A DNA stretch of 64,000 bases from contig CM071926.1 in NCBI GenBank assembly GCA_016081115.2, positions 8,197,971 to 8,261,970 of the forward strand, read 5' to 3'. The stretch is from Rehmannia glutinosa (taxonomy: Eukaryota; Streptophyta; Magnoliopsida; Lamiales; Orobanchaceae). The notes under the pieces were generated by a model. That model searched no databases. It was not told the origin of the DNA and saw only the letters and a list, made by a program, of their open reading frames with translations. Position numbers and translations under genes: made by a program. Positions 37,998 to 50,000 of this stretch are shown here, in pieces. Numbering within the stretch: the stretch's first letter is position 1; the number at the start of each line of letters is the position of its first letter.

Positions 37998-40900
37998 ATG
38001 GCGGAGGGTTTGTTGCAATTCGATGTGGCGTCAGTTGTGGAGGATGTTCTTCAACAACATGGCAAGAGGCTGTGCGACATTGATTTAGCCTCGAGAAAAG
38101 CAGAGAAGCTTGTATGATAATGCCGATATTAAACCATTCTTTCTATATTAATCTTTTCGTAATTGATATTTTTGAATGAATTTTGATCTTGCATTGTATA
38201 TTGGTGTTCATAAATGTTTGTGATTATTTTGATTTATTTGATGTTGGGCATTAATCTTGTTGCTGCATTTTGTTTCTCATCTATTGGAACGTGAATTAGG
38301 TTAAAAATTGTTATTAATGGGAATGATTATTGTGTGGGTGATTTGTAATGAGAGAGTTTGTGTTGCAGCATTGAGAAGATATGAAGCTGCTGGATGGTTA
38401 AGAAAAAATGGTGGGAGTTGTTGGAGAGAAAAGATTTGCCGGCTCAGCCGTCTGAAGAAGAATTTAGACTTGGTTTGCGAAGTGGTATTATGCTTTGCAA
38501 TGTACTTAACAAAGTTCAGCCTGGTTCTGTGCCAAAAGTAGGGTTCATCTTCTTCTTCATTTACATTCATTAGGTTTTTGTTTTTTCTCAATGTGTGATT
38601 TTATTTGATTGTTTGCCTAATTTTAGGTAGTTGAGGCGCCTTCTGATACCGGAATCGTTCTGGCTGGGGCCGCTCTCTCTGCGTACCAATACTTTGAAAA
38701 TGTTAGGAACTTTCTTGATTCTATAGAGGAAATGGGGATTCCAGCTTTTGAAGCCTCTGATTTGGAACAGGTTTGTAGTTTGTCACCAACAGAAATGTGT
38801 TTATACATTATATGGTAATAAAGAGAAGAAATAAAAACTGTTTGAATTGCAAATATTAGGGGAAAGTCTTCAAGAATTGTGAATTGTGTACTGGCCTTGA
38901 AATCATACAATGACTGGAAACAAGGAGGTGGAAAAGGAGTTTGAAATTTGGTGGAAATTGAAGCCCCCTTCAGGAGGGGAAGCAATTTGTCGAAAAAAAA
39001 CTCTGATCTGTTTATTAATTCGCTATCAAGGAATGCATCCACTGGTGAGAAGTCTCTTGATAGTTTGTCAACCGAGCAGAACTTCGTTTTGCGATCTTGG
39101 TCAGGATGAAATGGTTTGTACGCTTACCGACCTTAACTACAGGTACTTTGTCGAAAGAATTTCGAAAATAAAGTGTTTTGACCCTTCAAATTGCAGGGTA
39201 CCTCTAATTCGTTGCGCGTACTTGTTCGTGAACTTCTTTCTGATAAAAAGCAAGAAGATATCCCGGCCGGTGAGTGATGTTTTGCTTGTCTCAATGAATT
39301 TGCAGTTGAGAGCTGTTTTGGTCTATTGTTAGTTCATCAAACACTGATGAGGGCACTAACTAATTATGTGGTTAAATGCATTAAGTTAGTCACTCTTATG
39401 TATACCAGAAAAACGACAAGCAAAATTTCAAAAAAGGTCTTAGTGTCAATCAGAGCTTGCTTTTTATACAGAACTTTAACCATTAGAATGATTGGCATTT
39501 TCCAACTTTCTTTAAAATGCACCAGAAAAAGGGCGAGTTGTAGTGCAGAAAGTTTCAGTTCATCAGCCTACTTTTGTATAGGAAACCACCACTGTTATAA
39601 CAGCTGCCATTTTCTGACTTTATATTCTTCTACTTCTGAGAAACTGAAGCAGTTAATTTTGCAGATAGTGGAGAATATGTTAAGTAAGGTTATGGAAGAA
39701 TTTGAACATCGGTTAGCAAGCCAAAGTGAACAGGTACGCCTGATACTCGGACTATATTCATTCAGTTTCCGTCTTAAGATTAGGGAACAAATGCTGAATA
39801 CAGTTTTGCATTGTTTGGTACAGCCGACCAGAACAACTTTGAGAGATACAGGTGTTCCAAGTTCCAACAAGCATGAGGAGATAGAGGTCATAGAGGTCTG
39901 AGTAGAATCTGCATATTATTGATATTTACAGATATTAAATACATAAGGTTGACTTTTTGCTGTTCTAATGTAAGACCTCGAACATAATGAAAGATAAGAG
40001 TTGGTCTGACGATGAAGAATCGAAAGGACATGCTTTGAAGCACCAAGACTTGGTTGAACACCAGAAAAGAAACATACAGGTCATCCACAATTGAGATTAA
40101 CTTGTAAAAAAAAAAAAAAAAGAGTCCATCTCCAATGTGGAATTTTAAAGAACATTTATTTCATAATGTAGGAACTCAAAAATACACTCCACTCCACGAA
40201 AGAAGACATGCAAATGCTAAGCGTGAAGTACCAAGAAGAAGTAAATAATCTAGGTAAACACCTCAATAGTCTGGCTCATGCAGCTTCTGGATACCAAAAG
40301 GTGCTCGAGGAGAATCGCAAACTATACAATCAAGTGCAAGACCTCAAAGGTAAAACTCTATTGGTTTGTATACATAAGAGACACGGCAATAAAATTGTCT
40401 ATGCATGGTGATGATGTGGTTTCATGCATGTGTTTGATAGGAAATATAAGGGTGTATTGCCGAATACGACCTTTTTTGCCTGGGCAGCCAACTGGTTTGA
40501 GCACTGCGGAATGTATAGATGAAAACACTCTCTCAGTACTCACTCCTGCTAAATATGGAAAGGGGAAAAAATCGTTCACTTTTAACAAGGTTTTCGGTCC
40601 ATCTGCAAGCCAAGGTAATTGAGGTTCCTATTGGTATCTTTCCATAAGTACCCGTGACAAGATTCTCTTGATGTACCAGCTTTTTCCCTCTTTGTTTCTT
40701 TCATTTTTGCAGAAGAAGTATTTTTCGGACACCCAGCCACTGATTCGTTCTGTGCTTGATGGGTTTAATGTTTGCATATTTGCTTATGGTCAAACTGGAT
40801 CAGGAAAAACTTATACAATGGTAAGTGATTATCTGTTAAAATAAAGCTGAAATGATAGATTTTTGTTTCTTCGTATGGGAAGGCTTTTTGAGAGCTTACT

Positions 40901-43900
40901 TTTAAGTATCAGAATTTTTTGTGTACTGTTGTCTCTCTAACTTTGAAATGTCTAATGCCTATCCTGTAATCCAACAGACAGGACCAAAAGAACTTACAAA
41001 CGAAAGCTTAGGCGTAAATTACAGGGCACTGAGTGATTTATTTCTTATCTCGGAACAGAGAAAAGACAGCATTTGCTATGATGTCTCTGTTCAGATGATT
41101 GAAATTTACAATGAGCAAGTTAGAGATCTCCTCGTCACTGATGGTCTCAATAGAAGATATCCTTTTAGCACACTGTTAACATTTTTTGGCTTACTTTTAT
41201 TCTGTTCTTTTGGCTTACTTCATGGTTTTTGCCCTTAACTCCTAAACACATTAGAAATTCGCAACAATTCCCAGAATGGTGTCAATGTACCAAATGCAAA
41301 TCTTGTACCTGTGACAACACCATCTGAGGTCCTCAATTTAATGAACCTTGGGCACAAAAACCGTGCAGTTGGTTCTACCGCAATGAATGACCGAAGTAGT
41401 CGTTCTCACAGGTATAGTTTTCTACTCTTTGCCTCAGTTAAATAATTCTCTCTCTCTCTCTTGTGTGTGTGTGTGTGTGTGTGTGTTTTAGTTAAGTTTT
41501 CCTGTGAGAAAGGGTCAGGGAAGTGTGGTTCAACTACTGTTTGTTTTCTTTTAGCTTCTTTTTATAATAATTAGCAGGAAAAAAAAATGATTTCCATGAT
41601 ATAATATGTTAACTGACCTTCTTGGATTACTATATCTGCAGTTGTCTCACCGTTCATGTTCAAGGGAGAGATTTGACATCTGGCTCGATTCTTCGTGGTT
41701 GTATGCATCTCGTTGACCTGGCAGGAAGTGAAAGAGCTGACAAGACTGAGGCAGTTGGTGATAGATTGAAGGAGGCTCAACATATTAATCGGTCTCTATC
41801 TGCCTTAGGAGATGTAATATCTTCTCTTGCCCAAAAGCAATCACATGTTCCTTACAGGAACAGTAAGCTTACCCAGTTGCTTCAAGATTCACTAGGTATG
41901 ATATCAAAATTCATTGTCTGTTTAGAATACATTTTCCCTTTTTGTCTTGGTAGTTATTAAGATCCTTGTGTTTTGTAGGAGGTCAAGCAAAGACTTTAAT
42001 GTTTGTTCACATCAGCCCGAGCCTGATGCTCTTGCTGAAACAATTAGTACTCTTAAATTCGGCGGAACGTGTTTCAACTGTTGAGCTTGGTGCTGCTCGA
42101 TCCAACAAAGAGAGTACTGATGTCAAAGAACTGAAAGAACAGGTTTTGCACCTTTTGTACTTGTACGAGCTTACAGGGATAGTTTTTCTCATTACCATAC
42201 ACTTATTTATTACTTCAATTTTTTAATCTAATTTACTTATGATTTTAAGATTTTGTACTTGTATGAGATTTTCTCGTTTACCATCTGAAAGATTGATGCA
42301 TATTCCCTGCATCCATCATTTCCTGGCTTTCAAGTGGCAACTTAATGCTTCTGTTGCATTACTCCTTGTATTGTACAAAGATATAAACAAAATTATATCA
42401 CCTGATCATGTTTGCCTTCTGTTTTATGTTGAATGACCATTAATTAGCTTACTACATGCAGATAGCTAGTCTTAAAGCAGCCTTATCACGGAAAGAGAGA
42501 GGAGAATCAGGCATTCAGCAATCTGGATGCATAAGCCCAGACGGAGTAATAATTAGATCTTTTGGATCTTCTCCATCCGATTCATCTTGGCAAAGTAGTA
42601 AGGCGGAGGTATGGAAATCAACCAACAATATATTTACCAAAATCAGTTTTGTTCTTTTTAACTTGATTGAGGATCGATATATCCATTACTTTCTTCGATA
42701 TCATATCAATGTCATCCAGCTGCATGGTTTATTGAAATCACTTTTAAAATTCATTTAAGAAATTTTATGAGCAACAAATTTATCCTACTATTTGTTGGAA
42801 TATTTGGCTAGTTTGAGTTGATTGAAATTACAATTTTGATTTTTAATTTTTTGGGTCTGCAGGACTCAATGTCAATGGATACTCCTCCTTGGCCAACAGT
42901 TAGTAGTCCGGGGTCGATTGAAGAACAATGCGTCACTAGCGATTGGGTGGATAAGGTTATGGTGAAGAAGCAAGGCCATGATCACCTAGGAAAATGGGAC
43001 GAAGATGGTAGACAGTCACCCGACATGTTTTATCAGAAGGTATACCCAGAGCAATCTTTGAACAAAATCGCAGGTCATAGACGACACAGCCTAGATAATG
43101 GTTTGGGTAGGCATGAGACGGATGATTCAGATGACCTGGAAGCTGAAACTAGTGATTCTTCAGAGATAGATTACCAGTGGCAACTCAACGTTTCTAAATC
43201 CACGGCGTGCCTAATGGAGTTGGATCGAAAATCAGGAGACCTAGTCCAAAGCAGACTAAGAGCACAGAAATAAGGTAATCATCATAGTTATTGCATTAAG
43301 TTTTCCATTTATTGGAAGCATGAGGGTTTTGTTGTCTTCAGAAACTTAGGTTGCATTTGGATGGAAGCATTTGAAACTAACAAATTTAAATCCATAGTAA
43401 CAAATCCATTGAGCTTGTTTGGCCTATTTTGAGTTTCAGTTATTATAGTGGATTTCAAATATATCTTATATGGAGTCATTTGAAATCTTTTCCACAAATC
43501 AAATCCTTCATCCGAATGCAAACTTAGCTTATTTGTCATCTTAATAGGATCAACTTCATATATTTTATTTGATACTTATAAGTAAACTTATTTAGATAAA
43601 AAGATAAAATGAAGTTATGATATAACATCATGTGATTGTAACACATGAATTTACTCATGTTCTTGCTTTGTCCTTGAGAATGTGTTTCCATGTTTGAACT
43701 TTATTTTCACCAAAAAAGAGCCTAATAGGAGACTTTCAAGGCCGACAATGAAGTAGACAATAGAACATCAATGCACATGATTTTATGCTTTTGATTTTCT
43801 TGCAATCATCAAGTTATGTTTGAAAATTTATTTTCACCATTAGGAGCCTAATTCCTCAACCGCCGACTAGGAGGGTTCCCAATGGGACTCATTCGCCGTT

Positions 43901-43964
43901 GCATAAACATGGAAGGCAAATAGGTTCAATTGATGGAAAACGAAAACCAGCCGGTGGGAAATAA
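37998..43964 (+). CDS. kinesin-14 with CH domain and internal motor
   Basis: A minus-end-type microtubule motor of the plant KIN-14 group with an N-terminal calponin-homology (actin-binding type) domain. Exons: 37998-38111, 38369-38537, 38627-38770, 38860-39113, 39197-39269, 39665-39733, 39824-39895, 39975-40079, 40172-40349, 40441-40614, 40713-40820, 40978-41156, 41250-41411, 41642-41895, 41979-42142, 42462-42608, 42863-43274 and 43844-43964, about 966 codons. The CH domain spans exons 1-4. A helical linker (YQEEVNNLGKHL, LEENRKLYNQVQDLKG) precedes the motor, which starts NIRVYCRIRPFLPG. P-loop GQTGSGKTYTM (exon 11), NDRSSRSHS (13/14) and DLAGSERA (14) are intact. A tail of about 250 residues follows. 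Frames break in exons 2, 4, 11, 15 and 17, mostly in homopolymers. The paralogue (KIN-14F/I-like) is inferred. Confidence 0.9.
41157..41249 (+). other. U12-type AT-AC intron in kinesin motor domain
   Basis: The 93-base intron starts atatccttt, the U12 AT-AC donor consensus, has a branch-site match cccttaac at 41232-41239, and ends ac at 41249, about 10 bases later. Splicing here joins AAT AGA AG to A TTA GAA ATT and gives NRRLEIRNNS, the form conserved in this kinesin group. A GT-AG alternative (gt after GATG, ag before AAATTC) would delete conserved residues. Confidence 0.85.
41448..41486. repeat. CT/TG compound microsatellite in kinesin intron
   Basis: A CT array (41448-41461) runs straight into a TG array (41462-41486), within the intron after exon 13. 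Confidence 0.85.
43346..43526. mobile_element. PIF/Harbinger-like MITE (tentative) in last kinesin intron
   Basis: Ends ggttgcatttggatgg and the reverse complement gtttgcattcggatga pair over about 20 bp with few mismatches. TTA flanks both ends (43346-43348 and 43524-43526), as in PIF/Harbinger elements. It is 175 bp and has no coding capacity. A 3-bp target repeat is weak evidence alone. Confidence 0.55.
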
Positions 43965-45249
43965 GAGCTGCTTCAGTAGTGTGGACATTCTTGGTTTCAT
44001 TATATGGACAAACCAGAGTAACTTCTTGCCATGGGATGTGGCTGTTTTGAGGTTCTTTTTTTTTGGTGAATTATTTAGTTAGGTATTCGTTGGTTGAAAG
44101 TATATACAAAGAAACTGGCAATATATAGTTGTGGTTGCCATGTTTCTATTTTCGGTGTTCCTTTTTTCCAAATTGCAGACTTCCAGTGGTGATAGTAGGT
44201 TTTCTTTCACTGGTGAGTGTGGTGTTGATATTCGGTTTTGATATCCTTTTCTCTTTTTTTTTTTTTTTTTCTTGAAACGATTTTCTTGTAATTCTTCCAC
44301 TGTACAAAAAGAAAAAAAATATGATATAGAGAAAGAAGGTTACCCCAATTCTGGGTTTTTCTTTTCTTCTGCATTATTGCATTGTATTTATTCTAAAGTG
44401 GATCAAGAAAACTCAAGTTGAATTTTTTTGTTAAGTAATAATTTAATTGACGTTCAATATCTAAATTTCAGATATTGGATTTAGTCAAATGATAAATTGG
44501 GTTCATGTTCGTTCTAGGTATTGAATTTAGGAAAACCGACCGATTATATATATATTTTTTAAAAAATATTTCTCTTATATATTATCATTACTTCAGAAAT
44601 ATTTCAAATTATTCGAGCGCAATTGCAAAAGAAATCAAGAAACTTTTGAAATAGGAATTTCACTGTGAATGATTGTTCATTCCTAATAATACATTGGAAC
44701 ATAATGAACGTTTTTAATAGCTTATGCAAATACCTAATTTTTTTTGAAAAACAAAGAATGTAGAAACCAAAAATATTAAATTGATATAATTTACAATGAT
44801 GATCATGTTATTCCTAACGATCAATTCACTAAAATTATTAACATCGTTACTTTTATGTAACCCAAAAGAATGTTTACCTTTAACACGAAAGACTCTAAGA
44901 CTATTTACTTAATTCAATTCAAAACTTCTTTTTCTTATTACCTTTTTTTATGAAATAAATAGATAAAGGGTACAAATTTGCAATTACCAAAAAGCTTTCC
45001 ACCAAACACCAAAAACACATTAAACAATGTTTTGGCCGGTTGTATGTCTTGATTGTTTTCACGTGCATTGACTCAACTTGCCCCTTAAGTTTATGACTTT
45101 AGTTCCACTTAGAAAATTAACTCAAAAAATGATTGAAGTTACGTTGCCTACATTAATTTATTATCAACTTGATTAAATTTAATATAATTCTTGCCAACCA
45201 ATACACGACATGTTAGCGTGTTACTACAAACAATGATATAACTATATAC
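43965..45249. other. 3' flank of kinesin gene
   Basis: Probable 3' UTR for the first 300-400 bases, then AT-rich intergenic DNA without a recognised gene. Confidence 0.45.
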
Positions 45250-45590
45250 GTAGAGAAGATTACAAATAAATCCATGTGGTTATATTAATTACAAAAAAAT
45301 CAGTTATCTTTCAATATTACAAATATTACATTAATACTTATTTTTTATTTTATATATTGTCCCCTCAAGAGGGTGTATGTTATACTTGAAGGGCCCTTAA
45401 TATTTAATTCTATTTTCCAAATTTTACTCTAAATGGAGGGTATTTGTTAAAGCAGATACAAAACTCAAAAGGGTGTTCTGTAATACCTTTAGGTGGTATT
45501 TTTATTTTAAAAGAAAACTGAGTTTTTTTTTTTTTGTGTTAGACTGAATTTTAAATGTATCTTTTGCAATTATTTCTTATATATTATTTT
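45250..45590. mobile_element. MULE-type fold-back MITE, degenerate (subfamily A)
   Basis: Contains gattacaaataaatcc, attaattacaaaaa, cagttatctttcaatatta and complementary motifs on the right (ggtatttttattttaaaag, ttttgcaattatt). The arms still pair in part, but the ends and target duplication are no longer clear. Confidence 0.45.
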
Positions 45591-46082
45591 TGAAAAAATA
45601 ATTATTTCTTATATATATAATCATCAAGGCCACCACCACTCTCGGACATTCAAATGATTAATATATATGTATATTTATTATCTGGTCCTATGGATATCAA
45701 AAAAAAAAAACAAAAAGTATATCAAGAAGAAATTATTATGTTTTCCAATATACTTTCAACATTTCTCAAGACTGACAAGAAAACCCTGGACAAATGGTGA
45801 ATTGTATTTTGGGCTCAATATAAATCACAAATTATATATATATATATATATATATTCATAAGTAATTTAATTTTTTTCTGTCAAAAAAATAAGTAATTTA
45901 TTTTTTGGATATACGTATAATTCAATCTATGAAAAAATTTCCTTTGTCGTATCACTAGAGTTGGATTACCAGTGATTTTTATTTTATTAAGTTCTACTAA
46001 TTTTTAGGCAGGTTAAAATTTATTAGCCTATTTAATATGACAAGTTAGTACATATATAAGTATAAACATCATTCTCGTTGTT
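45591..46082. other. intergenic with AT microsatellite
   Basis: AT dinucleotides at about 45834-45855. No gene seen. Confidence 0.5.
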
Positions 46083-46319
46083 AGATTATGATCTTAGTAG
46101 GCTGGGAGGTTCGATTCCCTATTTGAAACAATCCCATCACTCTTGGTCATCAATCCGACGGGTGATTGAGTTCTCGGTTCTACATGATCATGTTTGCATC
46201 CCGCGATTCACTTTGGTAAGGCCAAGGCTTTTGGTCTTTGATAGATTCGGGATTAATGGGTGTTGAGTAGACCCGGATATTTGGGTTATAAAAAAAAGAG
46301 AAAAGATTATGATCTTAGT
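46083..46319 (+). mobile_element. SINE with 16-bp TSD (family 2)
   Basis: A 205-bp body (46099-46303) with a B box ggttcgattcc near its start and a tail of A8 plus gagaaa is flanked by identical agattatgatcttagt (46083-46098 and 46304-46319). The A box is missing, so it is 5'-truncated or diverged. It is unlike the SINEs at 12462 and 14395 and lies about 0.7 kb before the PP2C start codon. Confidence 0.8.
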
Positions 46320-47042
46320 CTCGAAACACGCTTCTAATAATGAACATACTCTGACTTTTAAGTACAGGTTTTAAAATTTTCAAAAGCTGCATAAAACAAA
46401 ATAATGAACCTCACAAGCCACTTGATGAACTATTTCCATTATTAGAAATTCTCTTTCTTTCTTTTTCTTTTGGAGGTGGGGGGAATTACATTGTTGTACA
46501 TGTTAGATATGTTGAGGACAATTTCATAACTGCATTAGGATTAGCGTTGCAATTTGGGTCATCGAAGGGTTAATGTTTGATTTTTGGTTGATTTCGGGTT
46601 ATGTTCAAAATATATCGAAAAATTAAGTAAAATATAAAATTACTATGTTTTATACAAATCGTAACATCATTCATGTCGATTCATATTTTTATTAATAAGC
46701 TTGATTGAATTCGTGTCGTTTTAGGAATCGTCAACTCACCCTAATTAGTAAATAGGAGATGACATGTCGTCTCTCATTTAAGGGGAAGAAAAAGACAAGC
46801 AGAGATATTGCAAAAATCTGATCGATAAAGTAATTTATTAATCATTTTTTAAATTTTATGAATCAATCAGAATCTGTGGCCTTTTCTCTCTGTCTCTCTC
46901 TCTCCGCGTCTCTCTCTCTCTCTAGAATTTGCTAACAGCTATTCCAATCAAATTATTACATACATACAAAAAACTCCTTACTTTCTCTCTCTAGGGTTTT
47001 CAGCTCTGAGCTCCGGCGATCTACTTCAATTTACCCAACTCA
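46320..47042 (+). promoter_or_regulatory. PP2C upstream region with CT tract
   Basis: Holds a CT-rich run at 46884-46923 and again at 46984-46992, then tagggttttcagctctgagctccggcg type leader sequence. Such pyrimidine patches and the agggtttt motif are common at plant core promoters of constitutive genes. No TATA box is obvious. Confidence 0.45.
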
Positions 47043-50000
47043 ATGTCTTCGTTGTAAGCTCTTGCATTTAATTCATTTTCTCTTTCTTTTATCTTTTCCT
47101 TGTAATTATGCCATTTTGTCTTTTTTTGGCAGCCACATGCAGGCAAGATTTTCTTTTGTTATATATATATTTGCATTTATTTTTTCACTTTAGTTTGATG
47201 TGCACTGTTTTGGTTAATTGGAAGTTAATTATGGATTACAAAAGCCTTTGGTTACGTTTTTATGCTACGACATTGTTGATGTATTTCAATGGGGTCAATT
47301 TTAGTGGAGTGTTTGTGTTTATTTTGAATTTTCCCCCTTACATACCAAATGAGTTTCAGGCGTAGTTAGTAATTTTGGTTGTAGATTGTGGAAAGAATTT
47401 GAGTTTTCTTAGATTGTAAATTGTGCGTAAAGAGGAGGGTGGAATTATTCTAATTCAGGCTCTGGTTGGGGGATCAGGGCTTGGAATTGAGTGTTGCAGA
47501 TATGCTGGAAAAAAGAGTGCTGAAATGAGCCAGACAGAGGTACACCAAATGAAGCAGAAACAACAGCCCATTCCGCTTGGGACTTTGATTGGTCGAGAGT
47601 TGAGAAATGAGAAGGTGGAGAAGCCCACAGTGAAGTATGGGCAGGCTGCTCTGGCTAAGAAAGGAGAGGATTATTTTTGATCAAGCGGATTGCCAAAGGG
47701 TTCCAGGCAATCCATCGACATCTTTTTCAGTTTTTGCAGTATGTTGAGAAACTATCAGTTATTTGAAATTGATGTCTAATCTATAATTTCCTGTTTGACG
47801 TATTTTATGAACTTTGTTTCTTTTTCTGATGGTAGATTTTTGATGGGCATAATGGTATATCTGCTGCTATATTTGCCAAAGAGAATTTACTGAACAACGT
47901 ATTAAGTGCTATTCCTCAAGGACTTGGTAGGAAGAGTGGCTCCAAGCCCTCCCCAAGGCATTAGTAGCAGGGTTTGTGAAAACAGACATAGAGTTTCAGC
48001 AGCGAGGCAAGCATAAGATTTTCAAGTCGTTTTCCTGTTAATGGGCCATTTGATTTTTCTTTTGCTTGATCTTATTTTGAGGTGATATAAATGACAGGTG
48101 AGACATCTGGTACAACAGTTACATTTGTTGTGATTGATGGTTGGACTGTGACTGTGGCATCTGTTGGAGACTCTCGGTGCATATTGGACACACAAGGGGA
48201 GTTGTTTCTCTTCGACAGTTGACCATAGGCTGGAGGAGAATATCGAACGGAGCGTGTAACTGCAAGCGGTGGTGAAGTAGGAAGGCTCAATGTTTATGGA
48301 GGCAGTGGGGTAAATTTGATGACTTTCCTCTTTTAGTTTCATGTCATCTACTTAACTAAGGGTATTTTGGCTAAGGAATTCATTTGCTTATTCTGGGATG
48401 ATTTTGTGATTGGGACGTATAGGTTGGTCCATTACGGTGCTGGCCTGGTGGGTTGTGCCTCTCGAGGTCAATTGGCGATACAGATGTTGGGAGTTTATTG
48501 TCCGATTCCTCATGTTAAGCAAGTCAAGGTTTTTATGCTATCATCCTTAAAGACAATTAAATGCCTCACACTATTGCTTCAAATAATTAAAATTTTAAAC
48601 TTTTATGGGTGTTAGCTTTCAAATGCTGGGGAAGACTTATAATTGCCTCTGATGGTATATGGGATGCTTTGTCTTCTGATATAGCTGCTCAGTCTTGCCG
48701 GGGTTTACCTGCGGAACTTGCTGCAAAGTTGGTTGTTAAGGTATATATTATTTAAAGACTCAGATATTATTTAAAGACTCAGATTTTCCTTAGTGGCTCT
48801 AATGCTCCGCTTCCGAAATTTTGTGGTAATTATGGTCCATTTTAATTGCAGGAGGCTCTTAGGTCACGAGGTTTGAAGGATGATACAACCTGCTTGGTTG
48901 TTGATATTATTCCTTATGACCATCCTGTTTTGCCTGCAACGCCTAAAAAGAAGCAAAATCTGCTTAGTTCATTTATATTTGGGAAAAGATCCCAGAACTC
49001 TAGCAAAGGAACTAATAAATTGTCTGCCATCGGAGTTGTGGAGGAATTGTTTGAGGAGGGTTCTGCAATGCTTGCTGAGAGGTACTTTTAGATTATCTTT
49101 CATTTTAAATATCTCTACTTTATTCTCTGTCGGCAGGAAACTTCCAAAGGTCAAACAATTCTTAAGTTTTCTTATCTAAGAGCCTCGTTTAGCAAAATCC
49201 TTTTGCAGTTTCAACTTCCTTATTTGGTGGTTTGGATTGAAATTACTTAAATAGCCCAAACATTATGATTCAATTAGCAAGAAGTCCGCTTTTACCGTAT
49301 AACAACTTGAGAGCATTAAGTGATACCTACAAGATTGTCTTCTGTTCCTCTGTTTTGACTCTGAAACATGATTCACGTTATGATCTACTTAAGCAGTAAA
49401 ATATCCATTCCTCTTGTTACTTCTCAATCATATAAATATGGAAATGATTCATCACATGATTACGATTAGGAGACCAAGAGATGCTAAGCACAGAAAACCA
49501 GTCATGTGTGTTTTCTCTTTTCCTTCTGATTTTGCTCTTCCTTCCATTCATTATTGAATTCTTCATAATGATGCTCAGTTTCTTTGTACATTTTTAAGGT
49601 AAAGCCTGTTGGAAGTGCTTTTCTAGATCCAATTCTTCATATCTAGAGACCTATATTGTAATTTTTTTCATTGCCATAAAATAATGTCTAGAAGCCTGTT
49701 GGGAGAAAACTACTAAGTGCGCAAAATATGTGCTTACTTGAAATCTAGGACTTTTCTTGTAGATGTTTGTAGTTTATTTCTCCCTCTGTCCCAATACTAT
49801 GTATCCAGATTCCAGCATGATTGGATATGGAATTTTACATTATATTTGAATAACTGAAAGTTTTGTGTATGATTACCAAATTGCATCTGAAAGTAATTAT
49901 AGAGGGTTAATGTTATCATATCATTATTTACGTGAAAAGGGTATTTATGGAAAAAGAATTTCCATTTTAGTAAAGGAATCTTTTTTTGGCACATCCCAAA

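Noticed and set aside
41152..41258. GT-AG model for the kinesin intron here
   Set aside because: It would remove conserved residues; the AT-AC model restores the family sequence and matches the U12 donor and branch consensus.
46078..46266. 62-codon open frame
   Set aside because: Lies across a SINE and its target duplication.
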